Source: Nematopogon swammerdamellus
Lineage: Eukaryota; Arthropoda; Insecta; Lepidoptera; Adelidae
DNA length: 64,000 nucleotides
Reading direction: 5' to 3'
Assembly: GCA_946902875.1 (NCBI GenBank)
Contig: OX336353.1
Span: forward strand, 20,411,151 to 20,475,150
The translations under genes and the position numbers were made by a program. How positions within the stretch are numbered: the stretch's first letter is position 1; every line of letters starts with the position of its first letter. Below are positions 1-9,800 of this stretch, piece by piece. The notes under the pieces were generated by a model. That model was not told the origin of the DNA and did not search any database. It saw only the letters and a list, made by a program, of their open reading frames with translations.

Positions 1-160
1 GCCTCGGTTGTGTTCCCTCTAGTCCAGTATAGCCAGCAATCCAGGGAAGTTTCCGGTATGGCACCTACCTTCTCGGAGGTGATATTGGCTGGTCGGAGCA
101 TGCGCTTTAGCCCAGCTCCAACTCAGCCACCCATACCGGATTACATAAAAAAAAAAAATC
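1..160 (+). repeat. SINE-B, 3' part with A-tail
   Basis: This is the distal half of the SINE-B family, cut by the window edge. It matches the full copy at 4809-5214 from its GCCTCGGTTGTG block onward, through TCTCGGAGGTGATATTGG, and ends in an A-run after GGATTACAT. The ORF across it is a by-product of the repeat and is not a gene. Confidence 0.85.
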
Positions 161-372
161 TTGATGACGAAAACGTCCGCGGACTCTTCCGTGCCCAGTT
201 CCGTGACAAGCGGCCGTTTCGCAGTACCTACTTTCTTATTGACATGCTCCAAAAATACACCGAACTCTTGGCAAAATGCACAGGCCGTTAAAATCGCTAT
301 CAGCCACATATTACGTTTACGATATTTATGTTAGTATCTATCTACCTTGCGACTTTTAGCTGAATTTGAATG

Positions 373-718
373 AAAAAAAAAACCGGTCAAGTGCGAGTCT
401 GACTCGCGCACCGAAGGTTCCGTACCACCGCGTAATTGGCCGGTTTTTATTATTTGTTGTTTTACCTTAAAGTTTGCACTATAATCAAATCACACCAAAT
501 TTGACTCTTGTATGTATTGCCGTTTTTACGATAGACCAAAAGCGGAACTCCCTTAATTTAAAACTTTTTTTTAAGATTTTTTTTGGATATCCGCCATAAT
601 AACACATATTTTGTGAAAGTCTAAACCGGCTACGTATTATAGTTCAAAAGATGCAACCATTTAATTAAAGATAGGACACATGGACAGACTAGGTTTCCGT
701 ATGGATACGGAAACCTAA
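373..718 (-). repeat. GTTCCG-type interspersed repeat
   Basis: On the minus strand this begins with a GGTTTCCGTATC motif at its right end and finishes with GGTTCCGTAC-like and GAGTCAGACTCGCACTT motifs at the left, followed by a T-run. The same ends recur at 9.2, 10.8, 22.5, 47.9 and 54.9 kb. The element carries no TIR and no coding sequence that I can see. Repeats of this type are very common in lepidopteran genomes; the class is not clear from sequence alone. Confidence 0.7.
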
Positions 719-757
719 AATCCATGTTCATGTGTCATGTCATGAGTGTGGTCAGCT

Positions 758-990
758 TTTGGATGACCAGGTCTCCGACCGTTGTGGTTGGCCGTGGTTC
801 GAATTCCACGTGAAGCTGTTACATATATACATAATAAGGTAAGGGGGGGCTTAACCCGTCTGGATTGGTACAATCGCACTGAATGAAGTGAAGTTATGAA
901 AATAGTTCGTGTTTTCCGTCCAGTTCAATGTAGCCGACACGACCAAAGGTAAGCAATGACACAGAACCTCGCTGACACTGACTGGTATAG
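758..990 (+). repeat. SINE-A, diverged copy
   Basis: Contains the B-box-like GGTTCGAATTCC after GGCCGTGG, then the central GATTGGTAC block, then CCGTCCAGTTCAATGTAGCC. It lacks the A box and most of the terminal tail. Divergence from the full copy at 11886-12266 suggests an old insertion. Confidence 0.7.
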
Positions 991-1319
991 GCAAGCTAAA
1001 ATGACGTGACCGTCAGTCACCTTTCGTAGGATTTTATGCTCCCCGAAATTTAGACATAATATTTAGGTTTATAGCCAAAATGTTCATCATAGTTTGCTGA
1101 AACCGTAAGAATAACCCGTAATGTACGGAGGAATAACACGTACTGACTCCAGAATGATAATAAACAATAGCGATGCGTTGCTTCTGCTAAATCGAAACAT
1201 CGCGCTGCTTCCGTGATAGCTAGCCAAACACTAACCAATTAGCATATAACAACCTATTCTAGTTACAACATAACAGCTGTTCGCCTATCCAGCTCCGAGG
1301 CATAGTTAAACCACACAAG
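991..1319. other. No gene recognised
   Basis: AT-rich sequence without a convincing ORF, splice-bounded exon or repeat end. It lies just upstream of the promoter-like block of the THAP gene. Confidence 0.4.
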
Positions 1320-1560
1320 TTAGCCGTCTTCATACAAACGCGCCGATTTCGCACTCACACAAGCGCGCGCCTGCGCACGCTGTCTGTACACAACCACTAC
1401 ATGCATTCTCACTGTATCTCGCGCGTAGTCAGTGATGGTCGGCCCGCCCCCGCGCTCGGTGACGCACACCACACCACGTGACGGCCGCTGCCTGCCGCCT
1501 GCCGCTTCCCGATAGAAAGTATTATTGTGTATTCGAATTTTATTTTATTGCACTAACATA
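1320..1560 (+). promoter_or_regulatory. GC-rich promoter-like block upstream of THAP exon
   Basis: Base composition changes sharply here from AT-rich to CpG-rich (GCGCGC runs near 1362 and CCCGCCCCCGCGC near 1444). The block includes a CACGTG E-box near 1486 and ends about 50 bases before the ATG at 1561. A promoter and 5' UTR for the downstream exon is the simplest reading. No TATA box stands out and the transcription start is unknown. Confidence 0.4.
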
Positions 1561-1655
1561 ATGGCTCCGCGTTTCTGCAGTGTGTACGGCTGCATGAATA
1601 AATCAGGCTCGAATCGCGAGTTAACATTATTCTCATTACCTGCTCCCATCGAAAG
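1561..1655 (+). CDS. First coding exon of a THAP-domain protein (partial)
   Basis: The exon encodes about 31 residues starting MAPRFCSVYGCMNK and ending LPAPIER before a strong splice donor (AAG|GTAAGT) at 1656. The start methionine, the Cys-x4-Cys pair (FCSVYGC), the later ELTLFSLP and the position of the break match the first half of the THAP C2CH zinc finger. That DNA-binding fold is found in insect and vertebrate transcription regulators and in P-element transposases. In the family, the missing half supplies the conserved tryptophan and the final Cys-His pair. I did not find that next exon, so the protein class beyond the finger is unknown. The exon ends in phase 2. The ATG was chosen because family members begin within a few residues of the first cysteine and because a CpG-rich block lies just upstream. 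It could be a host gene or a domesticated or resident P-like transposase; the isolated promoter-like context favours a host gene. Confidence 0.65.
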
Positions 1656-2317
1656 GTAAGTAACATAAAAATATTATTAAAGTATGTAGTTAAATTATGT
1701 AAGTTATTAATACGAGTAGGTACTAAGCGAAGGAATTGACTTGAGACCTGGCTCGGTAACGTCAGAGCAAAGTACCTATTAGTATTTAATTATAGTATTA
1801 ATTAGTTATAAATAGGTAGGTACTAGCTGCAAAAACCATTCGCGAACCCCGGCATCGGGCGCGGCCGCGCGGCGCACGCGAAGGCCGCGCCGTGCGCGGG
1901 CCCGCGGTTGTCGACTTGTTCAGACTTGTTAGAGATACCACGCACAACGCAATTTCGCGCGGTTTTGTCTTCTATAAATGGCCACGAGCAATGACTGCGA
2001 GCGACCAACCAAGTTATTAAGTAATTCATTAAAATAACAAAAATAATAATATAAGTTATTAAGTAATAATAAAACAAAATTAATAAATACATTTTAAAAT
2101 TATTTATTTGATAATTTTTTTATTAAGATTAATAATTGTATTAATCTATAATTCTAAATATATTTTCTATAATTTTTATAGTTATAAATTTTTTGCCCAC
2201 TTATTAATTCTCTTCATCGTCCGCGACTACGAAATGGTTGTCCAAAGACGGACGTGAGTTAAAGTTGAATTTTGACATTGCATTAATTTTTGGGAGGTTA
2301 AAGTTAAAAAAAAATTT
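1656..2317. other. Probable THAP gene intron, AT-rich with a GC pocket
   Basis: Very AT-rich, apart from a GC-rich island at about 1838-1925 with GCGGCCGCGCGG. No second THAP exon (tryptophan-containing, following a polypyrimidine tract) could be identified. Confidence 0.35.
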
Positions 2318-2420
2318 TACCCGACTGCACGAAGCAAAAATGAAGGGTTATCTTTTTAGCAATTTATGTGTGTGTATGTTTGTTTTTACGTATGTTCCAC
2401 CGTAGCGCCAGAACTAAGCA
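2318..2420 (+). repeat. ACCCGACTGC-type repeat
   Basis: Starts ACCCGACTGCACGAAGC with AGGGTTAT, the same opening as the copy at 18271. It is followed by TATG/TGTG-rich sequence. A member of a dispersed family of unknown class. Confidence 0.5.
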
Positions 2421-2773
2421 TACGATTATTGAGTGGGGTATCGTTGTCAAGGGCTCAAACATCAAAATAACATCGTTCACTGTCTATCGAAAATACAGCT
2501 TTCGAAAATATACCTTAACGCCAGTATATAATAAATCTATGACAACTCATATATTCTGTTAGAGTAAAATTTTGGGAGCTGGCTCTTGGTCTATAAATAA
2601 AAAATACATAAATGTACATAATAATTTTAAAGAATATCATTTCCACCATGATGGGCTCACTGCCTGTCAATTGTGTTAGTGTTGTGAGTTGTGACATCCC
2701 TGGAGGCTCGGCGCAGCGTAGGTAGTTATTTTAAAAATGGCCTCCAGTTATCTTACTCGTCTTCTTTTACTAT

Positions 2774-3098
2774 GTCCGAGGCAACCCTTCCCTTCCCTAC
2801 TTCGAAAGAATCGTACACTGTGTTTGTCTATTGATTCTTCAGTTCAGCTTTTTTCAGTTTCCCTCAAAACTTTAATGCCGTCCGACCTACCTGCGCGGTC
2901 AACAAATTTTAGGTCATAATTCGTAGAACATAGGGTAGACTTTTAAAGTCGCTCGCATCTTGGATTCGCGCATGTGCAGTGAAGCGATTATCTACCCTAT
3001 GACCTACGTGTGAAGACCTAAAACTCGTTGACAGCGCAGATAGGTCGAGCGGCATTTAAGTTTTGAGGGAACTGAACGAGGGGTTGCCATATCGGAGG
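2774..3098. mobile_element. Imperfect inverted-repeat element (MITE-like)
   Basis: The left arm runs from CCGAGGCAACCC near 2776 through CCCTCAAAACTTTAATGCCG and GTCCGACCTACCTGCGC. The right arm returns the complement through GCGCAGATAGGTCG, GGCATTTAAGTTTTGAGGG and GGGTTGCC near 3081. Arms exceed 100 bases with internal gaps. I could not define a target-site duplication, so no superfamily is assigned. Confidence 0.6.
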
Positions 3099-3391
3099 CA
3101 TACCTTTGGATCGCTGCGCTGACTACATACTGGACTGGATGAGAGCACAGTTGAGGCTGATTTGCGGCCGTCAGTCCAGATACGGTATAGATACGGTTGT
3201 ACAATCGAGCTATGACGAGCACTCTCCGCGGCTTGCGCCTTCTACCTGCATGGGTTGTTTGTACCAAACAAAGTCGGCTACACGTTGAGCCTACCACCTT
3301 GACGTATATGCAACTTGAACATTTTTATAGAACAATTAAATGTTACATTTCCTTCATCATACATTCTGTTCTTGTTCTGTATATATGTTTT
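3099..3391. other. No gene recognised
   Basis: The short overlapping ORFs here have no recognisable motif, splice context or repeat partner. Confidence 0.3.
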
Positions 3392-3492
3392 ATTTAATAT
3401 AGAAAGTGCGACGTGTGGCGCCAAGCCATCCATGAGGTGTCTAACGGCGCGTATGGACATTCGATCGCATGCGGGTGTGGCGAACGTTTTGA
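3392..3492 (-). repeat. LINE family F 3' end, minus strand
   Basis: Read on the minus strand this matches the 3' terminal block of the copy at 13624-13786 (GCGCCGTTAGACACCTCATGG shared with few changes). It is a 5'-truncated retrotransposon tail. Confidence 0.65.
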
Positions 3493-3516
3493 ATATATTT
3501 TGATAAGCAGATTATA

Positions 3517-3588
3517 TGGTGGCGTGCCTTGGGAGAGGCCTATGTCCAGCAGTGGACCGATACAGGCTGATGATGATGATGATGAAGC
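3517..3588 (+). repeat. LINE 3' end with (GAT)n tail
   Basis: Nearly identical to the end of the fragment at 22030-22216: GGTGGCGTGCCTTGGGAGAGG, then CAGCAGTGGACCGATACAGG, then a run of GAT. A short 3' microsatellite tail is typical of RTE/CR1-like retrotransposons. Confidence 0.75.
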
Positions 3589-4002
3589 AGATTATCCGGC
3601 GTACGTTGAATATGCGGCGTCGCCGCGCCATCCGCTCCACATACTGCTCGACCTCTAGGAAAAATATCGATATGATTCATTCATAAATAATAGCCTGTAA
3701 CCATCCCGAGATATGGCAGGTTCCTTTAGTGAAAACTGACGGACAGACAGACCGACACGTTGCGTTTTTGTAACAATAGTAGAGAAGATAAGTGATAGGT
3801 AGGACTTACCTCGATATGCTATTAGTCCATTACGAAACTGATTCAAATGTTGCTCTTCCCTATAATCCAAGTACTCATTGGTTATCCATCAGAGCTACAA
3901 ATATGTAATGTTTTATTTAACTATTCTTCTTAATTTTTTGCACTACTTACCCATCTTTACTCACAATCCCAGGCATGACTGGTAGAGAATGCCTCTAGGC
4001 TC
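3589..4002. other. No gene recognised
   Basis: A diverged GACGGACAGACAGACCG stretch near 3739 is probably a scrap of the GTTCCG repeat in minus orientation. Otherwise nothing is identifiable. Confidence 0.35.
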
Positions 4003-4062
4003 TAATTCCGCCTTTTGTCACTTTGTGCAATAAAGTATATTTTCATTTCATTTGAAATAATC
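4003..4062 (+). repeat. LINE/SINE 3' terminus, CAATAAAGTATATTTTCATT type
   Basis: GTGCAATAAAGTATATTTTC followed by a short ATTTC repeat. The complement of the same terminus, with an AAATC repeat, occurs at 20935-20975. It looks like a retrotransposon tail with polyadenylation-like AATAAA. Confidence 0.55.
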
Positions 4063-4227
4063 ACAGTTATCGATGTTTTCTTTCTCTATTTTATTCCTCA
4101 ACACCCAAAAGGTTGACTGGAAGAAATCACTTGCAGTGAAACGTCCGCCTTTGCGCAATCCTTTATTTCTTGTTTCTTGTCGTGTACTGTACGTGTCAGT
4201 TGTGTGCAATAAAGAGTTTCTATTCTA

Positions 4228-4452
4228 TTTTTTTTTTATGGAAACTGACACGGTTGACTACATCACCTACAACATCCGTGATGTCAGCCCATAACACCGG
4301 GTGAACTAGGTGCCATGTCAGTGCTTCTCTTCATTTCATGTCGGCTACACTGAACTGGACGGAAAACACGAAACATTTATCATTTCGACCGACATTTTGC
4401 TCAGTGCGGTGGTACCAACCCGGCCGGGATAAACCCTACCATCTAGTAAGGT
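4228..4452 (-). repeat. SINE-A, 3' two-thirds, minus strand
   Basis: The T-run and ATGGAAACTGACACGGTTG are the complement of the SINE-A tail. It continues through the CCGTCCAGTTCAGTGTAGCC block to CTAGTAAGGTA, where it is truncated before the tRNA-like head. Confidence 0.85.
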
Positions 4453-4536
4453 ATCTATTCTATTCTATCGATATTATTAGCCACTCACTAGCCTACTTGA
4501 TCTCACTCACCGCACACGCAACTAATACGACACTTA

Positions 4537-4763
4537 AGCTAGAAACTCATTGGACCCACACGTACGCCACACACGCGAATCTGGGCGCGTCGGTCTCCAT
4601 ACATTTTATATGGAAGAGTGCAGCACACAGTTTCATTGCGCCCACGCCACCCTACGCTACGCGACACACTGCGTGCTGCACTCTTCCATATAAAATGTAT
4701 GGAGACCGACGACGCGCCCACGTACGCGTGCGTAGCGTACGTGGGCCCAATGAGTTTCTAGCT
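4537..4763. mobile_element. Near-perfect palindromic MITE, TTA target site
   Basis: The arms begin AGCTAGAAACTCATTGG and end with its complement, CCAATGAGTTTCTAGCT. The inverted repeat continues to the centre, including the arm CATTTTATATGGAAGAGTGC. TTA occurs immediately outside each end (4534-4536 and 4764-4766). A 3-bp TTA duplication is the PIF/Harbinger signature, so a Harbinger-like MITE is inferred. There is no coding remnant. Confidence 0.75.
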
Positions 4764-4808
4764 TTACCCGCGTGCGCAATCTGAAGCGGCCTTTATTCAA
4801 GTTTCATC

Positions 4809-5214
4809 TCAAGAGGCGGGTGGCCGAGTGGTTTGGGCGTCGGCTTCTCATGCGAGAGGTCGGCGGTTCGAATCCGGTCGGCGTGTACCAATGAGTTTTT
4901 TCTGACGAAAAAAATTACGTGCATACCTACACCTGCTGCTTCACCGTTCGGAACCGGTGTAAAACTGTAGGTCCCTTTCCTTGCCCCTTACTAGGTGGTA
5001 GGCTCAAACTGTAGCCGACTGGGTTGGTACCACCGTACTGGATGTAAGATGGCCGCATAGCAGCCTCGGTTGTGTTCTCCTCTAGTCCAGTATAGCCAGC
5101 AATCCAGGAAAGTCTCCGGTATGGCACCTACCTTCTCTGAGGTGATATTGGCTGGTCGGAACATGCGCTTTGGCCCTCCGACTCAGCCACCCATACCGGA
5201 TTACATAAAAAAAA
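4809..5214 (+). mobile_element. SINE-B, complete copy with tRNA-like head
   Basis: This is the reference copy for the family. The head contains an A-box (TGGCCGAGTGG, 4821-4831) and a B-box (GGTTCGAATCC, 4865-4875), then GTACCAATGAGTTTTTTCTG. The body has AAACTGTAGGTCCC, CTTACTAGGTGGTAGGCTC and GGGTTGGTACCACCGTACTG. The tail ends GGATTACAT plus an A-run. These are the parts of a tRNA-derived, pol III-transcribed SINE of about 405 bp, copied by a LINE partner. I see no clear target-site duplication. The head resembles tRNA with a Ser/Leu-type A-box region, but the anticodon arm is too changed to name. Confidence 0.9.
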
Positions 5215-5332
5215 ATGTAAATTATCCAAATATTACGTCACACGAACTAATAATGCACGACAGAAAGGATGAGGACGAAGGATACACAAGATGGCGCCTC
5301 GCGGAGCGCGGTTTCGCGAGCAGTGGTGGTTA

Positions 5333-5798
5333 TACAGGGTGTTTCAGGATATGCTTGAGAAACTTCAGGAATAGAAAGTACTCATTATTAGAAGAAAAAA
5401 AACCTTATTACTCTAATCGAAATTCCGTATTTTTTTTTTCATATAAAAATTTAAAATTGTAACAAAAACTCGATGGACAGTGAGTATGGGGAGATTTGGC
5501 AACAGTGCTGCCTAGGTATAGGGAGTGCAATGACCTAGTCTAGTCCCCTTTGATTTTAAGTGTTTGGAATTTACCTACATGCAATTCAATTCTACTAGTT
5601 AAGCATGCAAGTTAGTCATTTTATTTTTATTTAATGAAGGCGGATGTTAACTGTCCACCAAATCTCGGTGAAACGATTTTCATCAAAAAGTACTATAAAA
5701 TGACCGAATCTGGGAAAACGTTTCAGAGCTATTCGACTTTAAATATGGACCTCTTTCGAGACTTGAAGTTACGAAACCATATCCTGAAACACCCTGTA
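5333..5798. mobile_element. MITE with CAGGGTGTTTCAGGATATG termini
   Basis: The left end TACAGGGTGTTTCAGGATATG is repeated as its complement at the right end (CATATCCTGAAACACCCTGTA). TA flanks both sides, consistent with a TA target site. The interior is AT-rich with no coding remnant. Its length (about 466 bp) and TA-flanked CA.GGTGTT ends resemble the nested element at 54967-55436. Tc1/mariner-like placement is inferred from the TA site only. Confidence 0.75.
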
Positions 5799-5987
5799 TA
5801 GTCTGAGTCTGATTGCCCGATAGACTCTTGGGCGCAGCGCGGCACAGCCAAGGTGCCGCCAGGTGTCTTTAGTAAAAACAAAACATCTGTCAGTAGGCCA
5901 CACGTTCTAGAAAAAGGATGGCACTGATTTAAACATTTTCAGTATTATTGTATGGTTTTTTTAGGCGTTACATAAAACGGCACTCAT

Positions 5988-6099
5988 CCAGATTCCAGTA
6001 ATCTCTGCCGCCTCGTCCACTCTCAGAATGTTCTTCACATATTCGTCGGTTACGGGTACTACGCACTTGACCCTTTATTTGCACATGTCCGATCTGTAG
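5988..6099 (-). repeat. RTE-like LINE fragment
   Basis: Matches the region of the element at 15935-16421 around CTCTGCCGCCTC..CCACTC, GTTCTTCA and GTCGGTTACGGGTACTAC. It is minus strand, short and decayed. Confidence 0.65.
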
Positions 6100-6382
6100 A
6101 ATCGATTTTTAGAGGAATGATCTTAAAGTGGTACAAAGGGGGTACCTATTTTTTTCTTTCTGCCTGTTTCTGCCTTGGCTGACAGCGTTGTTGTTGACGA
6201 CAACAACACAAAACCATTACAGAAACTGCCGACACCGCATTCAATTCAATTTATTATTCAGTTGAGTATTTCTAACAGTAACGTTGCACTTAATACTTTC
6301 GAATAATATATGTCATCAAATCAAATAAAATATGAGAGATGTATTTGTAAAATTTTAAAATGTCATTCATTTTCATTACTAA

Positions 6383-6508
6383 GGCCCAATTGCGCCAACA
6401 CGAATTTAGAGTTAAGTAGCGAGTTATGGATTTAAACGCGGTTCCCACAGTCAACGGGTACTTTCTTTCGGGTTTATATCGTTAAATTCGTGTTGGTGCA
6501 AGTGGGCC
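6383..6508. mobile_element. Short MITE, TAA target site
   Basis: The left end GGCCCAATTGCGCCAACACG and the right end CGTGTTGGTGCAAGTGGGCC form terminal inverted repeats extending into GAATTTA. TAA lies directly outside each end (6380-6382 and 6509-6511). At 126 bp with a 3-bp TWA site, it is best read as a PIF/Harbinger-type MITE. Confidence 0.75.
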
Positions 6509-6511
6509 TAA

Positions 6512-7183
6512 GCCTTCTACAGTTGTCATACAATTTCTTAAATAAGTATAGGGAAGTCTTACACGTGTCTTAAAATGCCCGAGGTAACAATTAATTATAG
6601 ATTAAAATACGTATTCTATTTGATTCGATTTTGTTTAACACAATTTTACGGATTTTCGAAATCATGACAGCGCGGTATGGTTTTCAGTTCATGCTGTTAT
6701 AGCGTAATATATAATATAATAAATATAGCGTAGGTACTGCACAATAATAATTAATGTTGTGTCAGCAAAAGAAGTGGTATATCAGCGCATTCCCGACAAC
6801 GACTAGTCGACACGACATGTCGACGTGGTCACACCGACACACCACGCGCGCTGCGCTGCTGCTAGCTGCGACATTGGTGTCGGGTCCTGTCGTCGACCGC
6901 TGCTGGTGGTGGAACCTTCTGTACATTTTGCATTTGGGAGTCTGCTAGAACACAATCTGCGCCCGTGGATTTGTGATGTTGGATGGCGTTTATTAGGAAA
7001 TAGGAATTAGGCCCTTGCGCATTATTCGTACGTACTGTAAATGGAATGGGAAACCACGATATCAATGCATTTATTTCGTGGAATGTCAATGCCAAGGTTA
7101 ATGCCTTTGGGGGAATTAAGACTTTTTGTTTTTAATATAATCCTAATATAACTAAATCGAGAACTAAATGTCGCGGAAAATCT
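6512..7183. other. No gene recognised
   Basis: Overlapping short ORFs at 6750-7010 have repetitive GTCGAC/CGACA-rich composition and no motif I recognise. Treated as non-coding. Confidence 0.35.
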
Positions 7184-7191
7184 GTAACGGT

Positions 7192-7854
7192 TAGGGCTGC
7201 CACCTTTAAAAAATGGTAGACCCGGACACCCCGAGTATTCAGAAAATTCAAAATGTTTATAAAATAAATGTAAATTTTCAGAGGTAGGTATAATTCAATA
7301 CGAAATAGTATTACAAATTGTAATTTAAAAACAGATAATTGTTGGACCAGCTTGATTTTTAAAATCATATTTTTTATTTGTTTGTGATTTTTTTATCAAC
7401 TTTTATTTCTCTGGTTTTTTCAAATACTTTAAAAATTCTCGACAGGTCATATTATAATATTAATCTTTACAATTAATTAACTCCGACTTCACCATGTCGA
7501 CTGATAAGCAGTTTCTTACGTCTGTCCATACATTTTTCATTAAGGAAAAAACGCATTCCACAAAAACATTGATAATCGGTATTGAGAAAAAAAAACCCAA
7601 TTATTTTCGGTAATTCTGTGAAATTTGTTACTTTTAATAATAATTGAACCCATAATCGCGCGCGCACGCTAACGGTGCATCCAATTCGTCCGACGATCAT
7701 CCAGTGATTCAGTCAGTCGAGCCGAATTCACCGCTCGGCTCGACGCACCGCCCGCCCGGTCTGACCCGGAGATATACGATGCTAACCCGTAGCCCGGATA
7801 TACACAATTCAAACCCGTAGACTCCGGGTCAAACCCGGAGGGGTGGCAGGCCTA
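7192..7854 (-). mobile_element. hAT-family non-autonomous transposon
   Basis: The terminal inverted repeats are TAGGGCTGCCACC (left) and the complement of TAGGCCTGCCACC (right). An exact 8-bp direct repeat, GTAACGGT, flanks the element at 7184-7191 and 7855-7862. An 8-bp target duplication plus these ends define a hAT element. The interior keeps a piece of the transposase C-terminus on the minus strand (listed separately), so it is an internally deleted derivative. Confidence 0.88.
7460..7585 (-). pseudogene. hAT transposase C-terminal (dimerisation) remnant
   Basis: On the minus strand one frame reads ...VECVFSLMKNVWTDVRN, then CLSVDMVKSELI, and stops at 7460-7462. This corresponds to the conserved C-terminal hAT dimerisation region, where families typically have an ERVFSLMK core followed by TDERNRLSV and a KAEL-like segment. 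About 40 residues remain, and nothing of the catalytic RNase H-like core is visible. It lies between the two ends of the hAT element at 7192-7854 and shares its orientation, which supports the superfamily call independently of the 8-bp duplication. It is not expected to make a functional protein. A different frame over the same bases is open but meaningless. Confidence 0.78.
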
Positions 7855-7969
7855 GTAACGGTGCACCGACAGGCCCATGTGCCGTCGTCAATTCTATGTT
7901 CACTTATAAGTTGAGAACTACTCAATAAATTCAAATAGAATTTCAATGACGTTTTCTGACACATCAAAG

Positions 7970-8227
7970 GATGGTTAGGAAGGATATTTTCTATGAAACC
8001 AGTATGGGTAGCTGTGCCGAGGGACGCGAGGTACCCGAAACAGCCGAAACGATGCTTAGCAAGGCACGATACTTTCAACCTTGGAGAGGTTGAAAGTATC
8101 AGGAAACAAAAGGGGCATAATGGCATTCGCAATCCCCGTGCATCACGTAGTGTCCGTGGGCATCGATAGACACACACTTGTAGGTGTAACGAAGACACAT
8201 GTCGCGCTTTCAATAAAAAAAAAAAAA
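7970..8227 (+). repeat. LINE 3' end with A-tail, decayed
   Basis: The last 150 bases parallel family F (AATGGCATTCGCAATCCCCG, then TGTCCGTGGGCATCGATAGAC) and end in TTTCAATAAAA plus an A-run. A short hairpin, CTTTCAACC/GGTTGAAAG, sits at 8069-8093. It is plus strand and 5'-truncated. Confidence 0.6.
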
Positions 8228-8345
8228 CACTCGCTGGTAGGCAATTTCACGCCCTAGCCGTGCGCAGCACGAGGATTTCGTATCAAGAAACATTTCCGTC
8301 TGATATATCGAAACCTCGAGCCTTCCCTGGCAAGAATAAAATGTG

Positions 8346-8671
8346 TTTTTTTTTATGGAAACTGACGCGGTTGGCTACATCACCTACAACATCCGCGATG
8401 TCAGCCCATAACACCGGGCGAACTTGGTGCCACGTCAGTGCTTCCCTTCGGTCGTGCCGGCTACACTGAACTGGACGGAAAACACAAACTATTTACCGAC
8501 TTTATTTATTTGTTTTATTTGTTTCGACCTACCTTTCATTCAGTGCGGTGGCATCAACCCGGGCGGGTTAAACCCTACCTCCTAGTAATATAAGAAGGGA
8601 GTCATATCTCTTAGTCGCCTTTTACGACATACAAGGGGAGAGATGCAGTGGGGCTATTCTTTTGAAGTACC
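8346..8671 (-). repeat. SINE-A tail joined to the non-tRNA head, minus strand
   Basis: On the minus strand this starts with GCCCCACTGCATCTCTCC..TGTCGTAAAAGGCGACTAAG, then enters the SINE-A body and ends at GTTTCCATAAAAAAAA. The tRNA head is absent. The same chimeric arrangement is seen in the opposite orientation at 47239-47561, so it is a real subfamily and not a chance junction. Confidence 0.75.
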
Positions 8672-9154
8672 TACACACAAGTACTACTACAAGTAGTACA
8701 CATTTCTGGCAATACAGACATTTTGATTCGGGTTCACACCAGAAGCAACACGTTCACTCACATAGGCATAGCCGTAGGGCAGTCGACGAGAATGCACTTG
8801 CAGTAATTACCATAGCGGCCGCCTTACCTGCTCCACTCGTATGTGCTGTGCTGTGCATCGCTCTCGTCGAGTGTGTGTGTGGCACGCGCGGGCACACGCA
8901 CATACACGCACACATGTGCACAGGTACATAGGCAGGTAGGTATATGTACATAGGGAGACGCTATTTGCGGTGCGGCGCCGCTGGATCGGCTGCGAATTCC
9001 TCTCCGGACGAAGATTCTGTCTTTGTTATGTATGCGCTATTGGGAAGTGGCAATTTCGAATAAGATTCTCGATATTCGCAGTGTCGCGCGCGACTCCGCG
9101 ACCTTAATACGGTGTGGTGCATTTTAGTTGTGTCCACATCGTTGAACCTCAACA
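8672..9154. other. CA/TG-rich low-complexity stretch, no gene
   Basis: An irregular GTGTGTG/ACGCACACA microsatellite lies at about 8868-8945, followed by unremarkable unique sequence. The short ORFs follow the dinucleotide repeat. Confidence 0.5.
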
Positions 9155-9527
9155 CTTTTTAGGTTTCCGTATCCCGTACGGAAGCCTATTACTAAGCCTA
9201 CGCCGTCTGTCCGTCCGTCCGTCCGTCTGTCCGAGGGCTGTATCTCTTGAACCGTAATAGGTAGCCGGTTGCAATTTTCACAGAATATGCGTTACTATGG
9301 CGGATATAACAACAAATAAAAAAAAAAGAAAATGTTAAAAATTAAGGGGGGGCTCCCATACAACAAACGTAAAATAAAATCGATTAGTCACACTATTGAA
9401 TAATAGATGGCGCCACAGGCTTTTATACATTGCAATGTTGAAAGACAAAAGATGGGCGGATAATAGCGGATAGATACGGAAACCTCCGTGCGCGAGTAAA
9501 ACTCGCACTTAACAGATTTTTTTATTT
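9155..9527 (+). repeat. GTTCCG-type interspersed repeat
   Basis: Opens TTTTTAGGTTTCCGTATCC, has a TCCG/TCTG tract at 9207-9232 and GGGCTGTATCTCTTGAACCG, and closes with GCGCGAGTAAAACTCGCACTT. A near-complete copy. Confidence 0.8.
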
Positions 9528-9600
9528 TGCGATGGCATCCCCCTCGGTAATGTTATGTATGACTGAACTTAATCATATCCGATTTCCCTTATCTTACTCG

Positions 9601-9800
9601 GTGTACCACCCGGTTTAGCTGGTCCGGATTGGTACCACCGCACTGAATTCAGATCGACCGAAGCGCCTATAAAATATTTTGTACTTTGCTTCTAGTTCAG
9701 TTCAGTGTAACCGCCACGACTAAAGGGAAGCACTGACGTGCAACCTAGTTCTCCAAGTTAATACGGGCTGACTCACGGGTGTGGCGGGTGAATCATGTCA
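9601..9800 (+). repeat. SINE-A-related copy, diverged
   Basis: Keeps CCGGATTGGTACCACCGCAC, the TCAGTTCAGTGTAACC block and AAGGGAAGCACTGACG. Its 3' part (GGGTGTGGCGGGTGA) resembles the variant at 21757-21925 more than the main SINE-A tail. Confidence 0.65.

Noticed and set aside
4338..4784. 148-codon plus ORF
   Set aside because: It reads through a SINE-A fragment and the TTA-flanked palindrome, so the open frame is a by-product of repeats.
4815..4890. Functional tRNA gene
   Set aside because: A- and B-boxes are good but the anticodon arm is abnormal and the sequence continues into a SINE body repeated elsewhere.
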